DNA from: Tistrella bauzanensis
GTDB lineage: Bacteria > Pseudomonadota > Alphaproteobacteria > Tistrellales > Tistrellaceae
Assembly (NCBI RefSeq): GCF_014636235.1
Contig: NZ_BMDZ01000020.1
Coordinates: 1-64,000 of the forward strand
Reading direction: 5' to 3'
DNA: 64,000 nt
Shown here: piece by piece, positions 26,267-35,566 of the stretch
How the letters are laid out: every line of letters begins with the position of its first letter
How positions within the stretch are numbered: the first letter of the stretch is position 1
Notes under the pieces: model-generated
Databases searched by the model: none
Told to the model about the DNA's origin: nothing
What the model saw: the letters and a program-made list of their open reading frames with translations, nothing else
Translations under genes and position numbers: made by a program

Positions 26267-28294
26267 TCAGGCGGCGGCCTCGTCCGCCTCGCGGATGCGG
26301 CGGCGGACCTCTTCGGCATAGTCGACGAAGAAGTCGAGGCTGTGCGGGTTGCGCATCGCGCCCGGATTGGCGGCCTTCTCGATCGCCATGCCCATCAGGA
26401 TACGCCTGACCGGCACCTCGATCTTCTTGCCGGTCAGGGTGTAGGGTACTTCGGGAACCGCCACGATCACGTCCGGCACATGGCGCGGCGAGCAGGCCTC
26501 GCGGATCTCGCGGCGGATGCGGTCGCGCAGGGCATCGTCCAGAACCGCGCCATCCTTCAGCGCCACGAACAGCGGCATGAAGAACCGGCCATGGGGCAGA
26601 TCCAGATTGATGATCAGGCTGTCCCGCACCCCCGGCAGGGTATCGACCACCCGATAGACCTCGGCCGTGCCGATGCGGATGCCGTGGCGGTTCAGCGTGC
26701 TGTCAGACCGGCCATAGATCACCGCCGTGCCGCGCGGCGTGATCTTCAGGAAGTCGCCATGGCGCCACCAGCCGGGATACATCTCGAAATAGCTCTCGCG
26801 ATAGCGGGTGCCCTCGGGATCGTTCCAGAACATGATCGGCATCGACGGCATCGGCTTGCGGATCACCAATTCGCCGACCGCGTCGATCATCTCGCGGCCC
26901 TCATCGTCCAGCGCGCCGACATCGCAGGCCAGGCAGCGGGCCTGCATCTCGCCGGCATTCACCGGCAGGATCGGCGCGCCGCCGACAAAGGCGGCACAGG
27001 TATCGGTGCCGCCGCTGATCGCGTTCAGCCACAGGTCGCGCTTCACCTTGTCATAGACGAAGGCATAGCCTTCCGGCGGCAGGGGAGAGCCGGTGGAGCC
27101 GATCGAGCGCAGTGCACTCAGATCGAACATCCGTCCCGGCTCCGAGCCGGATGCCGCCTGGGCGGTCAGCCATGCGGCCGAGGTGCCGAACACCTGAAGC
27201 TTCGTCTTCTCGGCCAGCCGCCACAGCGGATTCGGATCGGGCCAGAGCGGGTTGCCGTCGTAAACCACCAGCGTCGCCCCGACCAGCAAACCGGAAAGCT
27301 GGCTGTTCCACATGGTCCAGCCGGTGGTGGTGAACCACATGAAGCGGGTGCCGGGCTTGATATCGGCCGCGAGACCATGGCTCTTCACATGCTCCAGCAC
27401 GATGCCGCCATGGCTGTGGACGATGCCCTTGGGCAGACCTGTGGTGCCACTGGAATACTGGATCCACAACGGATGCTCGAACGGCACCTCCTCGAAGTCC
27501 TGGGCCGCGGCCAGCGCCATCGCATCGGGGCCTTCGACCAGATCCGACCAGAGATGCGCGCCCTCCACCGGCAGGCTGTGATCCTGCGGGTTCAGATAGG
27601 GCAGGAAGACCAGATGCTCGGCATCGGGCAGGTCGTCGAAGATCTGCTTCACCACCGCGCGGCGGTCGAAGCGCTTGCCGCCATAGGCATAGCCATCGAC
27701 CGCGAACACCACCTTCGGCTGGATCTGCCCGAAGCGATCGAGCACCGACCGGGTGCCGAAATCAGGCGAGCAGCTCGACCAGATCGCACCGACACCGGTG
27801 GCGGCAAGGCAGGCGATCGCGGCTTCCGGCGTGTTGGGCAGATAGGCGGCGACCCGGTCGCCCGGCTTCACGCCCATGGCGCGCAGATGGCCCATCAGCG
27901 CCCGGACCTTGACCTCAAATTCATCCCAGGTCAGCGCCGACAGCGGCCGGATCTCGGACTGATGGAAGATCGCCACCTCGCCCGGCCGTGCCTGATCGAA
28001 GGCGACGCGGGCATAATTGATCCGCGCGCCGGGAAACCAGCGGGCACCCGGCATCTCCTCGCTGACCAGCGGCGTTTCGGCGGGGCTTGAAAACCGGATG
28101 CCGAAATAATCGGCCAATGCCTGCCAGAATGTCCCGACGGCATCGACCGACCAGCGGCGGAGGCTTTCGTAATCCGAAACCTCGACGCCGCGCTCGCGCC
28201 CCAGCCAGCGCATGAAATCGGTGATGCGCGCGGCCTCGATATCCTCGGCCGAAGGACGCCAGAGTTCGGCCCCCTCTTCGATACGCATGGGCAT
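26267..28294 (-). CDS. acsA: Acetoacetyl-CoA synthetase
   Basis: A 675-aa ANL-family enzyme activating acetoacetate to acetoacetyl-CoA with ATP. The size, the N-terminal cap with FMRWLGRERGVEVSDYESLRRWSV, the core IQYSSGTTGLPKGIVHSHGG (about residues 268-287), SGGTDTCAAFVGG and the C-terminal YTLTGKKIEVPVRRIL are the family hallmarks. ATG 28294 is preceded by AGGAGGAACAC, an excellent ribosome-binding site. It probably allows use of ketone bodies or links to poly-hydroxybutyrate turnover. A LysR regulator follows downstream. Confidence 0.93.
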   Translation of the reverse strand: MPMRIEEGAELWRPSAEDIEAARITDFMRWLGRERGVEVSDYESLRRWSVDAVGTFWQALADYFGIRFSSPAETPLVSEEMPGARWFPGARINYARVAFDQARPGEVAIFHQSEIRPLSALTWDEFEVKVRALMGHLRAMGVKPGDRVAAYLPNTPEAAIACLAATGVGAIWSSCSPDFGTRSVLDRFGQIQPKVVFAVDGYAYGGKRFDRRAVVKQIFDDLPDAEHLVFLPYLNPQDHSLPVEGAHLWSDLVEGPDAMALAAAQDFEEVPFEHPLWIQYSSGTTGLPKGIVHSHGGIVLEHVKSHGLAADIKPGTRFMWFTTTGWTMWNSQLSGLLVGATLVVYDGNPLWPDPNPLWRLAEKTKLQVFGTSAAWLTAQAASGSEPGRMFDLSALRSIGSTGSPLPPEGYAFVYDKVKRDLWLNAISGGTDTCAAFVGGAPILPVNAGEMQARCLACDVGALDDEGREMIDAVGELVIRKPMPSMPIMFWNDPEGTRYRESYFEMYPGWWRHGDFLKITPRGTAVIYGRSDSTLNRHGIRIGTAEVYRVVDTLPGVRDSLIINLDLPHGRFFMPLFVALKDGAVLDDALRDRIRREIREACSPRHVPDVIVAVPEVPYTLTGKKIEVPVRRILMGMAIEKAANPGAMRNPHSLDFFVDYAEEVRRRIREADEAAA

Positions 28295-28561
28295 GTGTTC
28301 CTCCTGGGTGGCCGTCTGTCGGGACACGCGTCCCCCTGCTCCGCAGCGGCCTTGTCATGATCAACTGTTAGCGTTAGCGGCACGATGACGCAAGGTTGTT
28401 GTACTATTCGTTTCCGGTTGCGATCAATCCGATGATCGGGTTCCGACGCGAGACACCCGCCCCCGCAGACGCTATACTGTAATGGTGCGGCCGGCGCCCC
28501 CCAAGAGCTTGTTGGCTGCGTGATCATCCCGGCTGCAGCGCGGCGCCGCGGCCCATGACCG

Positions 28562-29428
28562 ATGAAGATCCGGATGACGCCACCAGATGACGGCACCGTG
28601 CTCGACGATGCGGCCGTGGCCGGGGCCGTGGAGCATCTGGCCCGCCCAGGCCCGCACGGCGTGACCCGCGAGATGCTTGAGGCGGATACCATCCGCCGCC
28701 GGTTCGCGACGCTCTATCCGCATGTCCGGGTGCTCGACGATGCGGCACTCGCCGCCTCGCTTGAGGAGACTTTGTCGATGGCGCCGGGCGGCGCCTTCCA
28801 GGGCGGCGCGCCCTGGTTGTTCGGCTATGGCTCGCTGATGTGGAACCCCTGCGTCGCCATTGCCGCCCGGCGACCGGCACGGCTCGTGGGCTATCATCGC
28901 CGGTTCTGCCTGTGGATGCCCTTCGGCCGCGGCACCCCCGAAGATCCGGGTCTGATGCTGGCGCTGGATCGCGGCGGATCGTGCAATGCCATGACGATGC
29001 AGCTGGATCCGGCCGATTGGCAGGCCGAGCTGGCGCTGATCTGGCGGCGGGAAATGCTGACGGCATCCTATGTGCCGCGCTGGGTGCAGACCCGCACCGC
29101 AGACGGAACGACACCGGCCCTGGCCTTCGTCATCAACCCGGCTCATGAACGGTATGCAGGCCGGCTTCCAAACATCGAAACCGCCCGGATCATCGCCCGG
29201 GCGCATGGCGAGCTGGGGTCGTCGGCCGATTATCTGCGGTCATGTGTCGCAGCACTGAACGACGCCGGGATCAGAGATCAGCGCATGACACGCCTGCTTC
29301 TGACGGTGAATTCACTGGCAGGGTCGCCGCCGCCGGCTATACGTGAGCCCGCTGTACCTGAGACCGGTATCGCGACACCGTCGACCGTGGCACTGGCGGC
29401 CTCGCTGCCGGAGCCACCCACCGGCTGA
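28562..29428 (+). CDS. chaC: ChaC-like gamma-glutamylcyclotransferase
   Basis: A 288-aa protein whose central domain (about residues 82-245) is the ChaC fold. The N-terminal signature LFGYGSLMWNP (about 86-96) and RRFCLWMPFGRGTPEDPGLMLAL follow the family. ChaC enzymes degrade glutathione to 5-oxoproline and Cys-Gly. The N-terminal 80 residues and C-terminal 40 are extensions, making it longer than E. coli ChaC (about 230 aa). ATG 28562 lacks a clear ribosome-binding site; ATG 28574 is an alternative. A histidine kinase gene starts 25 bp downstream. Confidence 0.85.
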   Translation: MKIRMTPPDDGTVLDDAAVAGAVEHLARPGPHGVTREMLEADTIRRRFATLYPHVRVLDDAALAASLEETLSMAPGGAFQGGAPWLFGYGSLMWNPCVAIAARRPARLVGYHRRFCLWMPFGRGTPEDPGLMLALDRGGSCNAMTMQLDPADWQAELALIWRREMLTASYVPRWVQTRTADGTTPALAFVINPAHERYAGRLPNIETARIIARAHGELGSSADYLRSCVAALNDAGIRDQRMTRLLLTVNSLAGSPPPAIREPAVPETGIATPSTVALAASLPEPPTG

Positions 29429-29453
29429 CGGATACATCGTGTCACAGGAAAAC

Positions 29454-30758
29454 ATGATGCCCGATCTACCGTCCGACCGCCGCAAACGCGACGCACTCAG
29501 GCAGTACAGGGTCGTCGGATCGGAAACCGGACCGGCGCTTGACGGCCTGCTCGGGGCCACGGCTGAAACGCTGGACGGGGCGGACTGCCTGCTGGTCCTG
29601 TCCGACGACCGGGGACCACGGCCGCTAGCATTGACAACGATGGACACGGTAGTGACGGGCCGCCTGGAGGCGCTTGCGGCAGCGCTGCCACCGGTGGCCG
29701 ACGGCGGATGCATACAGCTCGATCTGCCGCCCGCATCCAGCGACGAGGCTGCACACACGCCGGTTCTGGCAGCACCTCTGCTGACGGAAGACGGCATCAC
29801 CATCGGCGTCCTGCTGGTCCGGGGCCACCGGCGCTGGAGCGCCCGCGACCGGCGCCGGATCGCCACCTCGGCCACGGCGGCACGGACCGTGATCGATCTT
29901 GGTCGCACGGCCGCCAATGCGCTTGAAGCCGTGGACCAGCTGGCGGCCCACGACGCCGAACTGACCCACCAGAGCAGTATTCTGGAACACCAGGCCGAAG
30001 AACTGGTGCGACTGGCCGAAGACAATTACGTCCAGTGCCTGTCGGCCGAAGGCGCGTTCCAACAGAAATCGCTGTTCCTGGCGACGATGACCCACGAGTT
30101 GCGCACGCCGCTGACCGCCATCATCGGCTTTGCCGAGGTCATGGAGCAGCAGATGCTGGGACCGGTCGGGAACGATACCTATCTAGGCTACCTCAACGCG
30201 ATCCACGGCAGCGGCCGCCACCTGTTGTCGATCATCAACGATCTCCTCGACATGGCGAAGATCGAGGCCGGCAAATACGATGTGGCACCAGAGGCGATGG
30301 ACGCGAACCCGGTGCTGTCACAGACCATCCGCGTGGTGGGCGGCCTCGCGATCGAAAAGCAGGTGCGGGTGATATGGGAACCGGTGCGGCCCTCGCCGCA
30401 GGTGATCGCCGATGATCGCGCCCTGAAACAGGTCATGCTGAACCTGCTGTCGAACGCCATCAAATATGCGACGGCAGGTGGCACGGTTCAGGTGAGCAAT
30501 CATGTGGCGAGTGGCCGGTTCGTGGTTGCCATACGCGATGATGGGCCCGGGATTTCACCCGAAGATCTGCGCCGGCTGATGCGCCCCTATGAGCAGGCCC
30601 ACAGCCAGGCCAGGACCGACACCGCGCCGCGGGGCACCGGGTTGGGCCTGACCATCAGCCGGCTGCTGGTCGAATTGCAGGGCGGCAGCCTGTCGCTGGA
30701 CAGCCAGCCCGGCCAGGGAACCACTGCCCGCTTCGACCTGCCCCTGGCCGGCAGTTGA
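29454..30758 (+). CDS. Sensor histidine kinase (GAF-like input, no membrane segment)
   Basis: A 434-aa cytoplasmic kinase. The first 150 residues look like a GAF-type input domain, followed by a coiled coil (about 160-200). The dimerisation domain has the phospho-acceptor H214 in TMTHELRTPLTAIIGFAEVM. The ATPase domain shows the N box (QVMLNLLSNAIKYA), G1 (IRDDGPGIS) and G2 (GTGLGLTISRLLVEL). Met29454 follows AGGAAAAC; 29457 is also possible. No response regulator adjoins it. It is probably co-transcribed with chaC. Orphan kinases of this type can feed the CckA/PleC-like networks; no evidence here decides that. Confidence 0.88.
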   Translation: MMPDLPSDRRKRDALRQYRVVGSETGPALDGLLGATAETLDGADCLLVLSDDRGPRPLALTTMDTVVTGRLEALAAALPPVADGGCIQLDLPPASSDEAAHTPVLAAPLLTEDGITIGVLLVRGHRRWSARDRRRIATSATAARTVIDLGRTAANALEAVDQLAAHDAELTHQSSILEHQAEELVRLAEDNYVQCLSAEGAFQQKSLFLATMTHELRTPLTAIIGFAEVMEQQMLGPVGNDTYLGYLNAIHGSGRHLLSIINDLLDMAKIEAGKYDVAPEAMDANPVLSQTIRVVGGLAIEKQVRVIWEPVRPSPQVIADDRALKQVMLNLLSNAIKYATAGGTVQVSNHVASGRFVVAIRDDGPGISPEDLRRLMRPYEQAHSQARTDTAPRGTGLGLTISRLLVELQGGSLSLDSQPGQGTTARFDLPLAGS

Positions 30759-30770
30759 GCATCCCGATCA

Positions 30771-30807
30771 CCCGGCACGATTTGCCGGGCTGGCAGATCC
30801 TGCCGGG
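30771..30807. promoter_or_regulatory. Paired ftr-like inverted repeats (candidate FlbD enhancer) upstream of fliK
   Basis: CCCGGCA-N5-TGCCGGG at 30771-30789 is followed by a second copy with core GGCA-N5-TGCC at 30792-30804; centres are 18 bp apart. The same pair architecture recurs upstream of fliF and of the second FliK-like gene. The pair lies 100-120 bp before the sigma-54 promoter at 30894-30909, a normal enhancer distance. A terminator role for the upstream kinase gene was considered; lack of T-tracts and recurrence argue against it. Confidence 0.6.
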
Positions 30808-30893
30808 TGCCAGGTCTTCCATCCGCTGGCGCCAAGGCCCAAGCATCAGTCTTTTCTCTTCTTAAATCAGTAGCCTGACACGTTCCATATCAT

Positions 30894-30909
30894 TGGCATG
30901 GGACTTGCT
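30894..30909 (+). promoter_or_regulatory. Sigma-54 promoter of fliK-flgD-flgE
   Basis: TGGCAT-N5-TTGCT, with GG at 30895-30896 and GC at 30907-30908 in exact GG-N10-GC spacing. It matches the -24/-12 consensus (TGGCAC-N5-TTGCW) except for one base. It lies 39 bp before the fliK ATG. The cluster encodes the sigma-54 activator FlbD. Confidence 0.75.
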
Positions 30910-30947
30910 GACCTGAAGGCGTCGCCCCCCGGTCGAAAGCTGCCTTC

Positions 30948-33900
30948 ATGTCCGCTGTCGCGCCTGCCCTGATGACCGAACGCCTGCCCGGGCAGACACC
31001 CCGCGCGGGTGCCCCGTCCGACCTCGCGGGTGGATTCGCGGCTCTGTTGGCATCGAGCGTCGATATGGCGAGCGTGGCGCCCCTGATGGCCGGACGCCAC
31101 AAACTGTCGGCCCCGACGACCGACAGCGGGCCAGCCCTGCAGGTGGTGCCCCCCGGCCAGCCTGTCGAGATGCCCGATCTGCCCATGGACTCGTCCGGCG
31201 CCGCCGCAGAAATGCCCGGCCGGCCCGCCGACATGAACGCCACCGGGGCGCCGGTCGACAAGCCGGTGGTCATGGCCATGTCGACGCCGGCCAAGGGCGA
31301 CCGGTCTTCCGATGCACCCGCCATGCCGGCCCCACAGATCATGCAGGCCGCATCTCAGGCAACATCGTGGTCGGCTGTCGCAACTGCGACGACGCCGGTC
31401 GATGGCGCCGACATTACACCCGCTGTGGCCGCGACTGCGGTTGCAACCCCGGTGACCGCCGCGCCGATCGATGTTTCCCCCCTGTCTGTCGTTCCCCTGT
31501 CTGTCGGCCCTTTCTCCGTCACGTCTGGGATTGCCGCCCCCATCATCACGGCACCCGCCATTGCCGCCCCCGTCGCCATGGCCACAGCTCGCACGGCGCA
31601 GCCCGAGCTTGCTGCTGTCGACACCTCGGTCGTCGACGCCAGCATTGTCCATGATGCAAAGCCCGGCACCGGAACGGCATTGCTCTCCGGGGATGATGGC
31701 ACACGGCCATCGGTGCTCCGGCCGCAGGCCGGTGCCACGAACGGGCCGATGACCGATGCAACCGCAGGCCGCTCCAACGACCGGCTGACGGAACGTCATG
31801 ACATCGCGCCGGCAGCGCCACGCAGGGCAGACGGTGTCGCGGCCCAGGCTGGCACAGAACAGGCTGGCACGGAACAGCCGGAAGCGGCCCAGGCCGATAC
31901 GGTGCATGCAGAACCGGTCTGGTTCACCACGTCCGCAGACGCCACGGCGGATCGACCGGCCACGGCGCCAGAGGCCACCGCACGCCCCGAGGATGGGCGC
32001 GCGGATGGGGTCGACGATGCACCGATACCGGGCCTGGATGCCGATATGGCTACCCACGCGGCCGCCGGGGCCTCGGTGGTGATCGACACCGCCAAGACCG
32101 CCATCGACAGCAGCCTGCCGGAAGCCCGCCAACCGGCTGAAGACCCGATGGCCAATACGGCCGCAGCCGCACCCGTGGTGCCGCCGGCGATGGCTGGCCT
32201 GGCCGAAACCGCCATCGCCTGGACCAACATCGCCTGGACGGGTATCGCGCGCAGCGTGGATACCGCCGCCCGCACGGTACAGGACCTGGGTGACCGGACC
32301 GGCCGCATGGTCGGGCGTCTGGTCGCCGGCGGCACGCCTGCCTTCGAAACCACGACCATGCTGTCCGACGGCGACGTGGCCTTTGCGCCCGATATCGACG
32401 CCGCCATGATCGCAACCGGCACAGACGCATTCAGGACAGCCGCTTCCGCTGCCAATCGGGCTCCGTCGCCCATGGGCACGGACAAGGGCATGGCGCCGGA
32501 CAGCGCATCGATGCCCGAAAGCCCATTGGTGCCCGAAAGGGTCGTGATGCCGGAAAGGTCCGCGACATCCGAGACGGTCGCGGCGCCGACAACCGGCCCG
32601 GGCTCCGACATCGGGGCCTTGTCCGGCAGCGTGGCCAGCCGGGAGACGCGCGCCGGCGCACAGCCAGAGACGGCGACCGAAACCGCCATGCCGGTCACGA
32701 CGCCAGACATGCAGATTGCCGCTTCACTGCTGGCCCCGCGCCCGCAGGCCGCCGCTGCGATCACGGTCCCCGCCGGTCGCCGTGCCGGCGTGGACCCCGC
32801 CTCGATTGCGGGCGATGGCATGACACCCGACAGCACCCGCCCGACAGCCGGCGCATCATCTGCCGACGGCGGCAGCACCGAACCCCGGCCAACCGACGAC
32901 CAGCGGCAGGGCGCCGCACATGCCGGACCGGCACCCGCGCGCGCAGGCGCCGACGGTCGGGGCGCCGACAGCCTGGCTCCCGGCGGGGCGCCGACGGACC
33001 GGCCGACGGTGTCATCCCCTGCCGGGCCGGCCGGCCGCGCCGCACCGGGCGTCGACGCGGCCATCCCCGCGGCAGGTGGCATTCCAACCGTCGCCCCGGC
33101 CGCCGATCGTGGCGCCAGCCTGATGGCGGGTGGCGCAGCGGCGGCGACAGCCCCTGTGCTCGGGAAGGATGGCGTGCCCAGGCAGAATGTGCATGCGCGG
33201 TCGCAGGGTCCGAACGGGGCGCCGTCAGCGGCCCCCGCACAGGCACCGACCAGCGTGACGATGGCGGCCACAGGCATGGCAGCCAACGCCGATATCACGG
33301 CGTCCGCCAGCCGGCCTGCTCCGGCCGATGGCACCCGCCCGACCGGCAATGCCGCACCGACCCTCAACACTGGCCCGACCCTCAACACCGGCCCGACCGC
33401 CAACGCAGGCCCAGGCATCAACACAAGCCCGATGACGGCTGACGGCCCGGTGGACCTTGGCGGCCGGTTCCAGACGACTGGCCACTTCGACATCGCCAGC
33501 CCGGCCGACCCGGCAGGCGCGGTCGAAAATCCTGCCTCGACCGACAATGGCGACCGGATGGAGACCACCGGCAGGATCAATGGCTCGGCCGAAACCGTGC
33601 GACCGATGTCGGCGGGCCTCGCCGCCCTGTCGGCCATGACCGGCTTCGACGCCAGCATGGCGGCTGACACCGCGGCCTTGTCCGGCAATGCCGGGTCGGC
33701 CGTGGACGATGGCGTCATTGCCGATGGCGATGCCGCCGCCGGCAATCGTGGTCGAGTCGACACCGCCGCCGGTGACGCGCGGCCGGGTCATCGTGGCGAC
33801 CGGGCGGGCACCACCGCGACGATGCCGGCAACCGACGGCACCGTATCTGCCGGGTCCGCGAACGATGGAACCGGCACGGCATTTGCATCGCCATTTGCGT

Positions 33901-34607
33901 CGACCTCATCGTCGATGCCATCGGCACCCGCCATCAACGCCACCACCTCCAACCCCGCAGCCGGCCTGCCGCAGACCGCGAGCCAGCCGGCTGGAACGGC
34001 CGCCATCCTTCAGCAGTCCCTGTCCGGCCAGCCCCGGCCTGCCGCCCAGGTCACCGCCCATATGGATGCGGCACGGACCCGGATGGCCTCGGCCGGCGGT
34101 GAAACGCATTTCGTGATGACCCTGATGCCGGCTGAACTGGGCCGTGTCCGGGTGGAGATGACAATCGACGCGCAGGGCCGGCTGAATGCCCGGTTCTCGG
34201 CAGAAAATGCCGGGGCGATAGAGGCACTTACTGCCGACCGGGCAGAATTGGAGCGCAGCCTGTCGAAGGCGGGGTTCAAGATCGAGACCGGAGCACTGCG
34301 CTATGACGTCGACCGCTCGCTCGCCCAGGGCTTCAACCAGGCTCAGGGCACCAGTCAGGGGTCGTCGGCACAGATCGCCGGTGGCCAGCCCGGCTTCGGC
34401 CAGGACACCGGACAGAACCAGCAGCAACAGGCTTTCGCGGGCCTGGCCGGTGACGGCAACCGCCGCGGCAACGACAACGGCCAAGCCCGGCGCGGCCGCG
34501 ACATGACCAACGATCGTGACCTGACGGGTCAGATCGACGCCCGCATCGACAGTGCGGCCGCAGATCAGCGTCCTGGCGACAGCCGGCGCGTCGACATGCG
34601 GATCTGA
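30948..34607 (+). CDS. fliK: Flagellar hook-length control protein FliK
   Basis: An exceptionally long FliK of 1219 aa; the family is usually 400-650. Residues 1-1000 are low-complexity Ala/Thr/Pro/Gly/Asp sequence, presumably disordered as in the measuring part of FliK. The conserved hook-binding domain (Flg_hook) lies near the end, about residues 1030-1130: THFVMTLMPAELGRVRVEMTID and SAENAGAIEALTADRAELERSL. The tail is Gln/Gly-rich with a basic end. FliK is exported and switches the export gate from hook to filament type. It starts the operon with flgD (21 bp gap) and flgE, behind a sigma-54 promoter. Short internal repeats (NTGPTLNTGPT) occur about residue 805. Confidence 0.9.
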   Translation: MSAVAPALMTERLPGQTPRAGAPSDLAGGFAALLASSVDMASVAPLMAGRHKLSAPTTDSGPALQVVPPGQPVEMPDLPMDSSGAAAEMPGRPADMNATGAPVDKPVVMAMSTPAKGDRSSDAPAMPAPQIMQAASQATSWSAVATATTPVDGADITPAVAATAVATPVTAAPIDVSPLSVVPLSVGPFSVTSGIAAPIITAPAIAAPVAMATARTAQPELAAVDTSVVDASIVHDAKPGTGTALLSGDDGTRPSVLRPQAGATNGPMTDATAGRSNDRLTERHDIAPAAPRRADGVAAQAGTEQAGTEQPEAAQADTVHAEPVWFTTSADATADRPATAPEATARPEDGRADGVDDAPIPGLDADMATHAAAGASVVIDTAKTAIDSSLPEARQPAEDPMANTAAAAPVVPPAMAGLAETAIAWTNIAWTGIARSVDTAARTVQDLGDRTGRMVGRLVAGGTPAFETTTMLSDGDVAFAPDIDAAMIATGTDAFRTAASAANRAPSPMGTDKGMAPDSASMPESPLVPERVVMPERSATSETVAAPTTGPGSDIGALSGSVASRETRAGAQPETATETAMPVTTPDMQIAASLLAPRPQAAAAITVPAGRRAGVDPASIAGDGMTPDSTRPTAGASSADGGSTEPRPTDDQRQGAAHAGPAPARAGADGRGADSLAPGGAPTDRPTVSSPAGPAGRAAPGVDAAIPAAGGIPTVAPAADRGASLMAGGAAAATAPVLGKDGVPRQNVHARSQGPNGAPSAAPAQAPTSVTMAATGMAANADITASASRPAPADGTRPTGNAAPTLNTGPTLNTGPTANAGPGINTSPMTADGPVDLGGRFQTTGHFDIASPADPAGAVENPASTDNGDRMETTGRINGSAETVRPMSAGLAALSAMTGFDASMAADTAALSGNAGSAVDDGVIADGDAAAGNRGRVDTAAGDARPGHRGDRAGTTATMPATDGTVSAGSANDGTGTAFASPFASTSSSMPSAPAINATTSNPAAGLPQTASQPAGTAAILQQSLSGQPRPAAQVTAHMDAARTRMASAGGETHFVMTLMPAELGRVRVEMTIDAQGRLNARFSAENAGAIEALTADRAELERSLSKAGFKIETGALRYDVDRSLAQGFNQAQGTSQGSSAQIAGGQPGFGQDTGQNQQQQAFAGLAGDGNRRGNDNGQARRGRDMTNDRDLTGQIDARIDSAAADQRPGDSRRVDMRI

Positions 34608-34628
34608 GGCTCAGGGAGTTCGAGGGAC

Positions 34629-35396
34629 ATGGCCACCGACGCAATCTCCGGAAACACCACCTCGCTTCCGACCACGTCGAAAGCGAGCCTGTCGGGCAAC
34701 AAGCTGGCGGATGATTTCGATCAGTTCCTGACGCTGCTGACCACGCAGCTGAAGAACCAGGATCCGACCAATCCGCTGGATACGAATGAATTCACCAATC
34801 AGCTGGTGCTGTTCACGCAGACCGAGCAGCTGGTGCAGTCGAACAGCAACCTTGAAGATCTGATCACGCTGTCCGAAGGCGCTCAGATGGCCAATGCCGC
34901 CTCGTATATCGGCAAGGTCGTCGACGCCCAGGGCGACACCATCCAGCTCAAGGACGGCGAGTCGATCTACAACTACCGTCTGCCGCAGACCGCCGACAAG
35001 GTGACCATCAACATCATCGACGAAAGCGGCAAGGTGGTTCGCACCGAGACCGGCGAAGTCGATGCCGGCGTCCACACCTTTGTCTGGGACGGCAAGGACA
35101 CCGACGGCAACCTGATGGCCGACGGCCCCTACAAGATGAGCGTCACAGCGCTCGACAGCGCCGGCAAGTCCATGGGGGTCACGACATCGGTCACCGGTAC
35201 GGTGGATGGTGTCAGCGTCAACAGCGGCAAGATCGTGCTGTCGGTCAACGGCGTCGAGATCCCCATCGAACAGGTGACCGGCATCCGCGAAGGCGGCGGG
35301 GCGTCGACCACCACGGAGCAGGTCTTGCAGCAGCTCTACAGCTCGGGGCTGATCGATCAGGCCACCCTGCTCGCCGCTCAGGAAGCCGCGGCATAA
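34629..35396 (+). CDS. flgD: Flagellar hook capping protein FlgD
   Basis: The scaffold that caps the growing hook and lets FlgE assemble, 255 aa. The N-terminal FDQFLTLLTTQLKNQDPTNPLDTNEFTNQLVLF region (motif core TQLKNQDPTNPLD about residues 40-52) is the conserved FlgD start. FlgD Ig-like and Tudor-like domains (about 90-225, including GVHTFVWDGKDTDGNLMADGPY) follow. A further 30 residues with STTTEQVLQQLYSSGLIDQATLL end it. It lies between fliK and flgE, the usual partners. Confidence 0.95.
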   Translation: MATDAISGNTTSLPTTSKASLSGNKLADDFDQFLTLLTTQLKNQDPTNPLDTNEFTNQLVLFTQTEQLVQSNSNLEDLITLSEGAQMANAASYIGKVVDAQGDTIQLKDGESIYNYRLPQTADKVTINIIDESGKVVRTETGEVDAGVHTFVWDGKDTDGNLMADGPYKMSVTALDSAGKSMGVTTSVTGTVDGVSVNSGKIVLSVNGVEIPIEQVTGIREGGGASTTTEQVLQQLYSSGLIDQATLLAAQEAAA

Positions 35397-35566
35397 CAGA
35401 TTTCGAGTTCGGGAGGGGGCGCCAGGATGGCGCCGGTTCCTCACCGGGTTTTGCGGGCCGGCGGCGATGCCGGGCGCAGCAGCAACCAGCCGGCGGCATG
35501 CAGCCTCGACGGCTTCAGGACATGACAGCGGGCCCGTGACGCCCGCGCGTGAGAGGAGTGATCCAG

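Noticed and set aside
31796..33763. 655-codon open frame antisense to fliK
   Set aside because: Mirror of the Ala/Thr/Pro-rich sense frame, with low-complexity Ala/Gly/Ser content and no domain.
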